Positions 27,440 to 36,233 of a stretch of 64,000 bases of DNA are shown one piece after another; position 1 is the first letter of the stretch; every line of letters starts with the position of its first letter. The notes beneath the pieces are model-generated. The model was given only the letters and a program-made list of their open reading frames with translations. It made no database searches and was not told where the DNA came from. The DNA lies in NCBI RefSeq assembly GCF_016031625.1, contig NZ_JACCHP010000011.1, positions 434,001-498,000 of the forward strand, read 5' to 3'. The position numbers were made by a program, and so were the translations under genes. Source of the stretch: Bradyrhizobium agreste. Its GTDB lineage: Bacteria; Pseudomonadota; Alphaproteobacteria; Rhizobiales; Xanthobacteraceae.

Positions 27440-28299
27440 GCGCCTCCATAGCCGCGCGACATGCGGCCGAGCGTGGTGAAGACCGAGACGACCGCGAGCA
27501 CGGCGAGCAGGAAGATGATCGAGATCGCGGCCGCGAACGGCCAGTTCTGCAGCGTCGAGGCTTGCTGGTAGAGATACATCGGCATGAACAGCATCTGGCC
27601 GCCGCCGATCAGCGACTGGGTGATGAAGGCGGTGATCGCTGCGGCGTAGGTCAACGTGCAGCCGGCGATGACGCCGGGCAGCGACAGCGGCAACACGATC
27701 CGGAAGAAGGTGCGCCAGCTCCCGGCGCCGAGCGAGCAGGAGGCATCGTCGAGATTGGGATCGATGCGGCCGAGCGCGGTGATCAGCGGCAGCGTCATCA
27801 GAGGCATCTGCACCTGCGCCAGCGCGATCACTACGCCGAACTGGGTGTAGAGCAGTTTCAGGGGGGTATCGATCAGGCCGAGCGATTGCAGCGTCGCATT
27901 GATGATGCCCTGGCGACCCAGGATGACGATCCAGGCGAAGGTGCGGACCACCACGCTGGTCAGAAGCGGCAGCAGCACGATCAGGATGATGACGGTCTGC
28001 AGCTTTGGCCCGACCCGCTGATAAAGCCAGGCGATGGGAAAGCCGAGTACGAGGCAGACGGCGGTCACCTCGGCGCCCAGCAGCAGCGTCGAGCCGAGCA
28101 CGCCCAGGCTGAAGGGATCGGTGAGGAAGTGCAGGTACTGGCCGAGCCCCCAATGGAGCCCGGCCGTGTCGTTGTGCAGCGAGAGCCAGAACAATTGCAG
28201 CAGCGGCGCGACGAAGAAGACCAGGAAGAACAGCGCCAGCGGCGCTGCCAATCCCATTCCGTAGGACGTCACGTCCCGTGCTGCCGGCGCTGCGCCCAT
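27436..28299 (-). CDS. Spermidine/putrescine-type ABC transporter permease (PotB type)
   Basis: The 287-residue permease begins with a short cytoplasmic stretch and a first helix (MGLAAPLALFFLVFFVAPLLQLFWLS), then VVVRTFAWIVILGRQGIIN, a PotB-typical motif, and the EAA region DDASCSLGAGSWRTFFRIVLPLSLPGVIAG. It forms a heterodimer with the PotC-type permease encoded immediately downstream. It starts three bases after the binding-protein stop. Confidence 0.93.
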   Translation of the reverse strand: MGAAPAARDVTSYGMGLAAPLALFFLVFFVAPLLQLFWLSLHNDTAGLHWGLGQYLHFLTDPFSLGVLGSTLLLGAEVTAVCLVLGFPIAWLYQRVGPKLQTVIILIVLLPLLTSVVVRTFAWIVILGRQGIINATLQSLGLIDTPLKLLYTQFGVVIALAQVQMPLMTLPLITALGRIDPNLDDASCSLGAGSWRTFFRIVLPLSLPGVIAGCTLTYAAAITAFITQSLIGGGQMLFMPMYLYQQASTLQNWPFAAAISIIFLLAVLAVVSVFTTLGRMSRGYGGA

Positions 28300-28302
28300 G
28301 GT

Positions 28303-29349
28303 TTAGATCTTGATCTCGCGATTGAAGCGTTCGATCCAGGCCGAGCGCTGCTCGTTGATCTTCTTCCAGTCCTGGAATACGAACTTCTTCTTCAATTCGG
28401 CGGTGTCCTTGGCCAGTACGCGCGCGATCTCGCCCCCCATCGCCACCTTGGAATTGGTCGGCACGATCAGATAGGGCGGGTTCATCAGCGTGGTCTGCAC
28501 CTCCGGCATCAAGGCCGCTTCGATCAGCTTGAAGGCGAGCTCGCGGTTCGGCGAGTTCTTGACGATGTGGATCGTGGTCTTGAAGGCGATCGCGCCTTCC
28601 TTCGGCGCCACGAACTCGACCGGTACGCCGCGCGCTTTGAGGATCTGGATGGCGTTGAAATTGCCGGGCGAGATGTCGATCTGGCCCTGCTGGAACAGGG
28701 TGGCGAGCGCGCCGGGATTGGCGGCGACCGCGGCGAGGTTGGGCTTGAGCTCCTCCAGCGCCTTGAAGCCCGGATCGACATTGGCTTCCGAGCCGCCGCG
28801 CATCTTGGCGATCTCGACCAGCCAGCCGGTGCCGAGCGTGGAGTTGAGGTTGGTGATGCCGACGCGGCCCTTGAACTCCGGCTTCCAGAGATCGGCCCAG
28901 GAGGTCGGCGGCGTCTTGACCGCTTCCGGATTGTAGGTGAGGCCGACGACCTGGAAGAACGGGGCGGGGCCCATCGGTTCCTGCGCCTCGGCGATCAGGT
29001 CCTTGTAGTAGGCGCTCTTCTCGACCGGATAAGGCTCGACCAGGTCCTGGCCGACGGCGACGAGGGCGGGACCGGGATCGTGCAGCATGACGTCGATCGG
29101 CGGATTGGCCTTGGCGGCGTTGACCTTCGCGATCTGGTCGACTGATAGCATGGGGTCGAGCACCATCGCCGCATCGGCGTTGGCCTTGCGGAAGGCCGGC
29201 ACCAGCACGGCCTTGTGCGCTTCCTCCCAGCTTCCGGTGAAGGTCGCGAACACCAGCGGGCGGGCCTGGGCAAAACTCAGTCCGGGGAACGCCTTCATGG
29301 CCCCGAGGGTGAGGGCCGTCGTCATCAAGCTGCGGCGGTTGAGGATCAT
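28303..29349 (-). CDS. Polyamine/iron-type extracellular solute-binding protein
   Basis: A 348-residue protein. Residues 1-29 (MILNRRSLMTT...LSFAQA) form a signal with twin arginines at 5-6, so Tat or Sec export is possible. The fold is the PotD/SBP_bac_1-6 type: RPLVFATFTGSWEEAHKAVLVPAF, TPPTSWADLWKPEFKGRVGI, ALMPEVQ. I chose ATG 29349 because GGAG lies eight bases upstream, over a TTG at 29370. The ligand cannot be read; a cationic amine or an amide is plausible beside the divergent amidase. Confidence 0.9.
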   Translation of the reverse strand: MILNRRSLMTTALTLGAMKAFPGLSFAQARPLVFATFTGSWEEAHKAVLVPAFRKANADAAMVLDPMLSVDQIAKVNAAKANPPIDVMLHDPGPALVAVGQDLVEPYPVEKSAYYKDLIAEAQEPMGPAPFFQVVGLTYNPEAVKTPPTSWADLWKPEFKGRVGITNLNSTLGTGWLVEIAKMRGGSEANVDPGFKALEELKPNLAAVAANPGALATLFQQGQIDISPGNFNAIQILKARGVPVEFVAPKEGAIAFKTTIHIVKNSPNRELAFKLIEAALMPEVQTTLMNPPYLIVPTNSKVAMGGEIARVLAKDTAELKKKFVFQDWKKINEQRSAWIERFNREIKI

Positions 29350-29379
29350 GTCGAACTCCGTTGTGGACAATGACTGGAA

Positions 29380-30474
29380 CTAAAGCGTCGCGGGAAAGGC
29401 ATTGGCGAGCGATGGGGCGAGCGGCGCGAGGCGCACCGCGGCGCCGCTCTCCAGGGCGCGCGTCTCACCGATGCGCGCCTGGGACACCTTGACGCCGGAG
29501 CCGTCGGCGGTCGTGACCTCGTGAACGACGGTGGCGCCCAGCGGCAGCGACATGCCGACCACGCCGGCAAAGCCGGTCTCGTCGCCGACGAATTGCAGGT
29601 GCTCGGGCCGAATGCAGACGGTGACGCGGCCGCCTTCGCTGAGCGTGCCGCCCGCGGGCCGTGCGATGATCTCCGTGCCAGCATCGAGGCGTACTTTTGC
29701 AGCTGTGCGGTCGGCCGAGACCACGACGCCGGGCATGCGGTTGGTGGAGCCGACGAAGGTATTCACGAACAGCGTCTGCGGCCGGTCGTAGACGTCGGAC
29801 GGCGTGCCGAACTGCTCGAGCTTGCCGTGGCTCAGCACCGCGACGCGGTCGGCCATTGAGAGGGCTTCTTCCTGGTCATGCGTCACGATCAGCGTGGTGA
29901 TGCCGGAGACGCGCTGCAGGCGCTTGACCTCGATCTGCATGTCCAGCCGCAGATTCTTGTCGAGCGCGGCAAAGGGCTCGTCTAGCAGCAGGATCGACGG
30001 CTTGATCGCGAGCGCGCGGGCAAGGGCAACGCGCTGCTGCTGGCCGCCGGAGAGCTGTCTTGGCAGGCGCTCAGCCATGGTCGGCAATTGCACCAGCTCG
30101 AGCAGGCGCTGCGCCTCGCGTTGGCGCGATGTCTTGTCGACGCCGCGCGCGGCCAACCCGTAAGCGACATTCTCGCTGATCGAGAGGTGCGGGAACAGCG
30201 CATAGTTCTGGAACACGATGCCGACGGCGCGCTTGTTCGGCGGCAGCGCGTCGACGATGTCGTCGCCGATGATGATCCTCCCTTGCGTCTGCGCGATGAA
30301 GCCGGCGATGATGCGCAGCAGCGTGGTTTTGCCGCAGCCGGACGGGCCGAGCAGGGCGATGATCTCGCCGCCCTTGATGTCGAGATTGATGTTCTCGACC
30401 GCAAGCGCGCCGCTCGGATAGCGGTGGGTGACCGCGTCGACGACGAGTGACCGTCCGCCTTGCGCTTCAGCCAT
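29380..30474 (-). CDS. Spermidine/putrescine-type ABC transporter ATPase (PotA type)
   Basis: The 364-residue ATPase has Walker A GPSGCGKTT, Q-loop IVFQNYALFPHLS, signature LSGGQQQR, Walker B ILLLDEPFAALD and a C-terminal TOBE-type regulatory domain (VCIRPEHLQF, then GVVGMSLPLGATVVHEV). It is first in the minus-strand operon. ATG 30474 follows GGGAGG; a start at 30510 would add 12 residues. Divergent from the amidase gene, it shares an 89-base control region. Confidence 0.94.
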   Translation of the reverse strand: MAEAQGGRSLVVDAVTHRYPSGALAVENINLDIKGGEIIALLGPSGCGKTTLLRIIAGFIAQTQGRIIIGDDIVDALPPNKRAVGIVFQNYALFPHLSISENVAYGLAARGVDKTSRQREAQRLLELVQLPTMAERLPRQLSGGQQQRVALARALAIKPSILLLDEPFAALDKNLRLDMQIEVKRLQRVSGITTLIVTHDQEEALSMADRVAVLSHGKLEQFGTPSDVYDRPQTLFVNTFVGSTNRMPGVVVSADRTAAKVRLDAGTEIIARPAGGTLSEGGRVTVCIRPEHLQFVGDETGFAGVVGMSLPLGATVVHEVTTADGSGVKVSQARIGETRALESGAAVRLAPLAPSLANAFPATL

Positions 30475-30563
30475 GGTGTTGCCTCCCATTGCCCCAAAGG
30501 AGAAAAGCAAGTCTCGTGCCCGTCATGCTCGCGTTTCGGTGCGAGGTTTGGCATTGTGGGGCG

Positions 30564-31943
30564 ATGACATCGATTTGCGAGCTCCCGGCCACAACTCTTG
30601 CGCGCGCGATTGCGAAGGGCGAGCTGTCTTCGCGCGACGCCGTCGAGGCGCATCTTGCGAGGATCGCTGACCGGGATCCGCAATTGGCGGCGTTCGTCAC
30701 CGTTGACGCCGAAGCCGCCCGCCGCGCCGCGGAAATTTGCGATGGTGCGTCCGCGCCGGTCGGGCCGCTGCATGGCGTGCCCGTAGGGATCAAGGATCTC
30801 ACTGACACCGCGGGGCTTGCGACCACCTACGGATCGGTTCTGTTTCGCGATCACGTTCCTGCCGAGGACGATCTTGTGGTGGCGCGGCTGCGGCGCGCCG
30901 GCGCAGTTATTCTGGGCAAGACCAACACGCCCGAATTCGGCTTCGGCGCGATCTGCACCAACAAATTGTGCGGGCCGACGCGCAATCCGGTCGATACCGC
31001 GCTGACCTCCGGCGGATCGTCCGGCGGCTCCGCCGTTGCAGTTGCTACCGGTATGGTGCCGCTCGCGCACGGCACCGACTTTGGCGGCTCCGTGCGCACG
31101 CCCGCCAGCTTCTGCGACGTCGCCTCGATCCGGCCAACGCCCGGTCGCATCCCATCGCCGCGCCGTCCGCTCGGCTGGGACACGCTCGCCACCCACGGTT
31201 TCCTCGCCCGCGTCGTGGACGATCTCGAACTTGCGCTGTCGATCTGTGGGAGCGGCGACGCCAACGATCCGCTCTCGATTGGTGTTGCCAGTGAAGATCA
31301 GCCGCTTACAGGGCGTCCCCGCATTGCAGTCACGCCCGATTTCGGCGTCGCGCCGGTGTCGCGCGAGGTGCGTGCGCGCTTTGCTGCGGCCTGCGACATG
31401 CTCGCGGGCGTTGCCGATGTCGTAGCATCTTCGCCAGACTGCAGTGGCGCGATCGAAACCTTCCGCACGCTCCGCGCCGCGCACATCGCCAACAGCTACG
31501 GTGATCTGCTGAGGATACGCCGCGCCGAGCTGACGCCCACGCTGATCTGGAACATCGAGGCGGGTACAAGCCTGTCGGCTGAGGATTACCTCAACGCCGA
31601 ACGCCGTCGCACTGCGATCTACCGCAGCTTTCGCGAGCTGTTCACCGGCTTCGATTTCCTGGTTGCGCCGGCGGCGTCGGTCTTCCCGTGGCCGAACGAG
31701 ATCAGTGATGTCACCGCGATCGACGGCACGGCGCTGGAGACTCCCATTGATTATCTCGCCGTCACCTTCATCGTGTCGCTGGTCGGTTTCCCGGTCCTGA
31801 CCCTGCCGGTGCGGCGGGAAGCAAATGAGCTTCCATTCGGAATCCAGATCATTGCGCCGCCGGGGAGCGAATCCCGCCTGTTTGCCTTCGGCCGTGCCAT
31901 CGAAAACGAATTGGGTTTTTCGCATCGGCGGCCGCCTCTCTGA
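30564..31943 (+). CDS. Amidase (amidase-signature family)
   Basis: A 459-residue amidase-signature enzyme with the Ser-cisSer-Lys triad: lysine in VPVGIKDLTDT, the glycine/serine-rich GGSSGGSA, and the serine in GTDFGGSVRTPASFC. These enzymes hydrolyse carboxamides or ureido compounds. ATG 30564 lies just upstream of the conserved N-terminus; earlier in-frame codons (ATG 30525) are possible but add non-homologous residues. The gene is divergent from the polyamine-type importer operon, suggesting that importer supplies an amide. Its stop directly abuts the convergent racemase-family stop. Confidence 0.92.
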   Translation: MTSICELPATTLARAIAKGELSSRDAVEAHLARIADRDPQLAAFVTVDAEAARRAAEICDGASAPVGPLHGVPVGIKDLTDTAGLATTYGSVLFRDHVPAEDDLVVARLRRAGAVILGKTNTPEFGFGAICTNKLCGPTRNPVDTALTSGGSSGGSAVAVATGMVPLAHGTDFGGSVRTPASFCDVASIRPTPGRIPSPRRPLGWDTLATHGFLARVVDDLELALSICGSGDANDPLSIGVASEDQPLTGRPRIAVTPDFGVAPVSREVRARFAAACDMLAGVADVVASSPDCSGAIETFRTLRAAHIANSYGDLLRIRRAELTPTLIWNIEAGTSLSAEDYLNAERRRTAIYRSFRELFTGFDFLVAPAASVFPWPNEISDVTAIDGTALETPIDYLAVTFIVSLVGFPVLTLPVRREANELPFGIQIIAPPGSESRLFAFGRAIENELGFSHRRPPL

Positions 31944-32693
31944 TCAGCTGTCGCGATGCTCGAGCCGGGCGGCGAGCGCATCGGCAAGACCCATCGTCGG
32001 CTTGGTGGCGGGCCGGCGGAACGTGCCTGCGCTCGCCTTGCGCAGGCGTAGCGCATGCAGCGCCTCGGCCTGTTTTACTGAAGCTATGACCTGATCGACC
32101 ACGGGGACAGGGATCCGGTCGGCGACGCGCTCGGCAAGGCCGGAGAGCGGGGCTCCGGCGAAGATCAGCACATCGGCCTCGTCCTCGACGATGGCGCGCC
32201 GGGCGAGCTCGACCAGCATGTCCTCCTTCTCGGTGCCGACCTCGGAGATCGTCTGGAACGGCGTATCGAGCATGCGGATGCCGGCGCAGCGCTCCCACAA
32301 GCCATGGGCGCGGACGCATTCCTCGTACCAGGGCCCCAGCGCCTGCGCGAAGGTGACGATGGCAAAGCGGCGTCCGGCCATGCAGGCGGTCAGCATCGCC
32401 GCCTCCGCCATGCCGATCACGGGAATGTCGAAGGTCTCGCGCGCGGCGAACAGGCCGGGATCGCCGAAGGCCGCGATGATCGCAGCATCGACCTTTGTGT
32501 GCTGCTCGGCCAGCATTTCCAGCGCAATGGCGCCGCCGATCTGCGCTTCGGTGCGCGTGGCGATATAGGGCACGCCGCGGGTCGCGGTGCACGGGATCAG
32601 CTCGGTGCCTTCCGAGGCGGCGCGCTGCCCGACCCCCAGCATCAGCTGCGTGACCTCGGTGCTGGTGTTGGGATTGAGCAGCAGCAACTTCAT
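31944..32693 (-). CDS. Asp/Glu/hydantoin racemase-family protein lacking both catalytic cysteines
   Basis: The 249-residue protein opens MKLLLLNPNTSTEVTQ and follows the hydantoin racemase fold throughout (IPVIGMAEAAM, RFAIVTFAQALGPWYEE). At the first cysteine position it has A75 (IIAAFGDPGL) and at the second G180 (LIFAGAPLSGL). A two-base cysteine racemase mechanism is therefore not possible. It may be a lyase, an isomerase with other bases, or a binding protein. Compare the intact C78/C182 pair in the homologue at 15326. It follows the GntR gene by three bases, in one transcript. Confidence 0.85.
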   Translation of the reverse strand: MKLLLLNPNTSTEVTQLMLGVGQRAASEGTELIPCTATRGVPYIATRTEAQIGGAIALEMLAEQHTKVDAAIIAAFGDPGLFAARETFDIPVIGMAEAAMLTACMAGRRFAIVTFAQALGPWYEECVRAHGLWERCAGIRMLDTPFQTISEVGTEKEDMLVELARRAIVEDEADVLIFAGAPLSGLAERVADRIPVPVVDQVIASVKQAEALHALRLRKASAGTFRRPATKPTMGLADALAARLEHRDS

Positions 32694-32696
32694 GGT

Positions 32697-33431
32697 TCAG
32701 GCCGCCGTCCGCTTGGCCTGTGAGGCGGCGAGGACTTCGAGGAGCGCCGTGCCGGTGCGCGCGACATGCGCGCCGAGCAGGCGGCCGGCGGCCTCGCTGT
32801 CGCGCGCTTCGAGGGCGGCGAGGATGTCGGCGTGCTCGTCGACCGAATTGCTCCAGCGCCTGTCGGCGCCGAGCGCAAGATAACGCGCGCGCTCGGCGCG
32901 GGAGATCAGCGTCTCGTGCGCCTCGCGCAGCGGTGTGTTGCGGGCCATGCGGACGATGGTGTTGTGGATCTCGCCATTGAGGGCGAAATAGTCGTCGAGC
33001 TTGCCGTTGCGGTGATGACCTTCCATCCGGGTCTGAAGCGTGCGCAGTCGGGCGAGATCGCGCTCGGTGGCGCGCTCCGCTGCAAGCTCGGCGGCGAGCC
33101 GCTCGATACCGGCGAGGGCCTCGAACAATTCCGAGATGCCGTCGACCGCGATATCGGCAATGCGCGGGCTGCGGTTCGGACGCAGCTCGATCAACCCTTC
33201 CGCCGCCAGCACTTTCATCGCCTCGCGCAGGGGGGTGCGCGACACGCCGAGCTCCTTCGACAGCTTGGTTTCCTGAGTCTGCGATCCCGGCGGCAGCTCG
33301 CCGCGAATGATCATCGTCCGCATCCGCGCGGCGGCGCGCTCATGCAGGCCCATCCGCTTGAGTTTGGGCGACTTTCGCCCTTTTGGCGCTTCCGATTTCT
33401 GCTGCACGCGTGCCTCACTGCTTGCGCTCAT
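32697..33431 (-). CDS. GntR-family regulator (FCD/FadR type)
   Basis: A 244-residue regulator. Residues about 28-90 are a GntR winged helix (LHERAAARMRTMIIRGELPPGSQTQETKLSKELGVSRTPLREAMKVLAAEGL), followed by a helical FCD effector domain with metal-binding histidines (HNTIVRM, DEHADILAALEARD). A basic, lysine-rich N-terminal tail precedes the helix. It is divergent from the TauA-type binding protein at 33608 across 176 bases that contain a strong inverted repeat (33508-33524), its probable operator. Confidence 0.93.
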   Translation of the reverse strand: MSASSEARVQQKSEAPKGRKSPKLKRMGLHERAAARMRTMIIRGELPPGSQTQETKLSKELGVSRTPLREAMKVLAAEGLIELRPNRSPRIADIAVDGISELFEALAGIERLAAELAAERATERDLARLRTLQTRMEGHHRNGKLDDYFALNGEIHNTIVRMARNTPLREAHETLISRAERARYLALGADRRWSNSVDEHADILAALEARDSEAAGRLLGAHVARTGTALLEVLAASQAKRTAA

Positions 33432-33507
33432 CCTAGCCGTTTACCGGGCTTTCTGGCTGCCCAAAATATCGACGTATCTCGCTGAAAACAATGGCATAGC
33501 GCGCAAA

Positions 33508-33524
33508 TTGTATGCAGCATGCAA
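33508..33524. promoter_or_regulatory. Candidate FCD-GntR operator, 17-bp inverted repeat
   Basis: TTGTATGC-A-GCATGCAA: arms of eight bases with one mismatch and a one-base centre. It resembles known FCD-subfamily operators built on TTGTAT/ATACAA half sites. It lies 84 bases before the binding-protein start and 77 bases from the GntR start, so it could control both directions. Confidence 0.55.
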
Positions 33525-33607
33525 AAACCGGATTGCGCTGCGGCCGTGGCCGGCGGATGATCCTGTCCAACGCGCGGGATCCTGCGCCTTCGAAAACGGA
33601 GTGAGCG

Positions 33608-34612
33608 ATGCGGACGAGTGTGCGAGTGGGCCTTGTGGTGATGGCGGCAGTGCTTGGCGGAAGCGATCTCGCCTTGGCGCAGACCGCGAAGATCAAGCTC
33701 GGCTACGCCAAATGCGCGCACTGCCTGCCGATGTCGTTGATCCCAAGCGTGGCCAAGGGCGTCGAGGTCGAAGCCACCGGCTTCAACTCGGGCAACGACG
33801 TGCTCACTGCCCTGGTGTCGAAGAGCATCGACGTCGCGCAGGTCACCTACCTCCACTACATCACCGCGCTCGACAAGGGCTTTGACGTCGTCGCCGTCTC
33901 GGGCCAGATCAATGGCGGCTCGGAATGTCTCTCCTCCGCGAAGCTGAACCTGCCGGCGGAGGACTGGGCCACGTTCAAGACGACTGTTGCGAAGGCCAAG
34001 AGCGACGGTCAGCCGCTCAAGGTCGCGGCGTCCCGCGGCAATGCGCAGGACATCCATATGCGCGGCGCCTTCCTCAAGCAGGGCGTCGATCCCAACAAGG
34101 ACATCCAGTTCATCAACATTCCAAATCCGTCCGACCATCTCGCAGCGCTCCAGCGCGGCGAGGTCGACTTGATCTGTTCGGTCGAGCCGTTCGCCTCTCA
34201 GATCCGCCTCGCCGGCGCCGGCAAGCATTTTGTGCTGCCGTACGAGCAGGCTGCCGGAAATCTCACAAATCTGATCGTCACCCGTTCCGATGTCATCGCC
34301 AGCCAGCGCGCCGGCGTGCAGGGCGTCGTCGGCGCCGTGGTCGAGCTCGACAACAAGCTGATCGCCGACAAGACGCCGTGGATCGAGGTCATCAACAAGC
34401 TCACCGGCCTCGACAAGAACGTGGCGACCGAGGCGCTGAAGAATGCCTCGCCCGATCCCGCGATCCATCGCTCGCAGACGCTGGCGATCGCCGCGATGAT
34501 GCGCGATCTCAAATACATCTCGAAGGACGTCTCCGCGGAAGCGGAGAAGAACATGGACTATTCGTTCCTGGAGAAGGCCACCGGAAAGGCCAAGAATGAC
34601 CTCGGTTACTGA
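33608..34612 (+). CDS. TauA/SsuA-type ABC substrate-binding protein
   Basis: A 334-residue protein with a Sec signal (residues 1-25, ending LALAQ) and NMT1/TauA fold: KIKLGYAKCAHCLPM, GFNSGNDVLTALVSKSIDVAQVTYL, LQRGEVDLICSVEPFASQI. The CAHC pair (C36, C39) near the mature N-terminus is unusual for this family and could be a disulfide or metal site. ATG 33608 has GGAG six bases upstream. The ligand is probably the cyclic ureide or acid processed by the enzymes at 36234 and 36977. Confidence 0.9.
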   Translation: MRTSVRVGLVVMAAVLGGSDLALAQTAKIKLGYAKCAHCLPMSLIPSVAKGVEVEATGFNSGNDVLTALVSKSIDVAQVTYLHYITALDKGFDVVAVSGQINGGSECLSSAKLNLPAEDWATFKTTVAKAKSDGQPLKVAASRGNAQDIHMRGAFLKQGVDPNKDIQFINIPNPSDHLAALQRGEVDLICSVEPFASQIRLAGAGKHFVLPYEQAAGNLTNLIVTRSDVIASQRAGVQGVVGAVVELDNKLIADKTPWIEVINKLTGLDKNVATEALKNASPDPAIHRSQTLAIAAMMRDLKYISKDVSAEAEKNMDYSFLEKATGKAKNDLGY

Positions 34613-35447
34613 CGTCTCGCCAGCAAGGCCGGCGTTCCGGCTGACGCGAGCGTTTTGGGGGATCGAACGCCTCGTCGTGCCGGCGCTGCTGATCGCGGGC
34701 TGGGAGGCCTTTGCCCGCAGCGGCATGCTGCCGCCGGCGCTGCTGCCGGCGCCGAGCGCGGTGCTGCATGCGCTCGGCGACTGGGTGTTCGGCTTCGACG
34801 AGACCACGCAAAGCTATTCCGGGCACTGGCTGCGCGATGCGCTGGCCAGCGCGCTGCGCGTCTTCGGCGGCTTCGCGCTGGCGAGCCTCTTCGGCATTCT
34901 CGCCGGCGTCGCGATCGGCTGGTCGCGCCTGTTCGAGAAGACGCTGGAGCCGACTCTGCAGATGCTGCGTCCGATCCCGCCGGTGTCCTGGATTCCGCTG
35001 GCTATCATCTGGTTCGGCATCGCCGACAAGCCGGCAATCTTCCTCGTCTTCCTCGGCGCCTTCTTCCCCGTGTTGATGAACAGCATCCACGGCGTGAAGA
35101 CCGTCGACCATAATCTGGTCCGCGCTGGCGCGATGATGGGCGCCAATAGCCGCCAAATGTTGACCGACATCGTGCTTCCGGCGGCGCTGCCCTCGATCTT
35201 CGCAGGGCTTCGCATCGCGGTCGGTTCCGCCTGGATGCTGACGGTCACGGCCGAGATGGTCGCGGTGAAGAGCGGCCTCGGCTACGTGCTGTGGGATTCC
35301 TATTACTTCCTGCGCTACGACATCGTGCTGGCCGCGATGATCTCGATCGGGCTGCTCGGCTATCTCTCCGACCTCGGCCTCAAGGCGATCATGGCGCGCA
35401 CGCTGCGCTGGCAGCAGACAACCACCGTGCAGGGCAGGGCGGGCTGA
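34596..35447 (+). CDS. TauC/SsuC-type ABC transporter permease
   Basis: A 283-residue permease with family features LRVFGGFALASLFGILAGVAIG, RPIPPVSWIPLAIIWFGI and an EAA region RAGAMMGANSRQMLTDIVLPAALPSIFAGLRIAVGSAW. It overlaps the binding-protein gene by 17 bases and the ATPase start by one base (TGATG), so the three genes are translationally coupled. Confidence 0.93.
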   Translation: MTSVTDVSPARPAFRLTRAFWGIERLVVPALLIAGWEAFARSGMLPPALLPAPSAVLHALGDWVFGFDETTQSYSGHWLRDALASALRVFGGFALASLFGILAGVAIGWSRLFEKTLEPTLQMLRPIPPVSWIPLAIIWFGIADKPAIFLVFLGAFFPVLMNSIHGVKTVDHNLVRAGAMMGANSRQMLTDIVLPAALPSIFAGLRIAVGSAWMLTVTAEMVAVKSGLGYVLWDSYYFLRYDIVLAAMISIGLLGYLSDLGLKAIMARTLRWQQTTTVQGRAG

Positions 35448-36223
35448 TGGCGGCAATCGAGCTTCGCAACATCGTAAAAGTGTTTTCCGACAAGCGGCGC
35501 GGCCGTGACCTCTTGACGCTGGACAACATCAATCTCGACATCGAGGCCAATGATTTCGTCTGCCTGCTCGGCCCGTCCGGCTGCGGCAAGTCGACACTCC
35601 TGAACATCATCGCCGGGTTCGAGCAGGCGACGTCCGGGCGCACGCTGGTCGACGGCAAGCAGGTGGAGCGGCCGGGCTCGGACCGCGGCGTGGTGTTCCA
35701 GCAGCCGACCCTGATGCCGTGGCTGACCGCGATCGACAACATCGCCTTCCACCTCAAGCTCAAGGGCGTCGCCAAGGCCGAGCGCTACGATCGCGCCATG
35801 GAGTTCATCGATCTCGTCGGCCTGCGCGGCTTCGAGCATCACCATCCCTCAGAGATGTCCGGCGGCATGAACCAGCGCGTCGGCATCGCCCGCGCCCTGC
35901 TGATGAACCCGAGCGTGATCCTGATGGACGAGCCGTTCGCGGCGCTGGATGCCCAGACCAAGCTCGAGATGCAGGAGGAGCTGGTCGCGATCTGGCAGAA
36001 GCGCCGCTGCACCATCGTGTTCGTCACCCACAGCGTCGACGAGGCGCTGGTGCTCGGCAACAAGATCGTGGTGATGACCAGGCGGCCGGGCCGGATCCGC
36101 GAAGCCGTCAATTTCGACCTGCCGCGCCCGCGCGACATCACCAGCCCCGAATTCAACGACGCCAAGCGCCACATCCTGGCTTTGATCCGGGAGGAGTCGA
36201 CGCGCCTTGCGCAGGCGTCGTAA
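35447..36223 (+). CDS. TauB/SsuB-type ABC transporter ATPase
   Basis: The 258-residue ATPase has Walker A GPSGCGKST, Q-loop VVFQQPTLMPWLTA, signature MSGGMNQR, Walker B VILMDEPFAALDAQT and H-loop VTHSVDEA, all characteristic of the nitrate/sulfonate/bicarbonate importer family. ATG 35447 overlaps the permease stop. Ten bases after its stop begins the arylmalonate-decarboxylase-like gene. Confidence 0.94.
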   Translation: MAAIELRNIVKVFSDKRRGRDLLTLDNINLDIEANDFVCLLGPSGCGKSTLLNIIAGFEQATSGRTLVDGKQVERPGSDRGVVFQQPTLMPWLTAIDNIAFHLKLKGVAKAERYDRAMEFIDLVGLRGFEHHHPSEMSGGMNQRVGIARALLMNPSVILMDEPFAALDAQTKLEMQEELVAIWQKRRCTIVFVTHSVDEALVLGNKIVVMTRRPGRIREAVNFDLPRPRDITSPEFNDAKRHILALIREESTRLAQAS

Positions 36224-36233
36224 GGTTAAGGCC

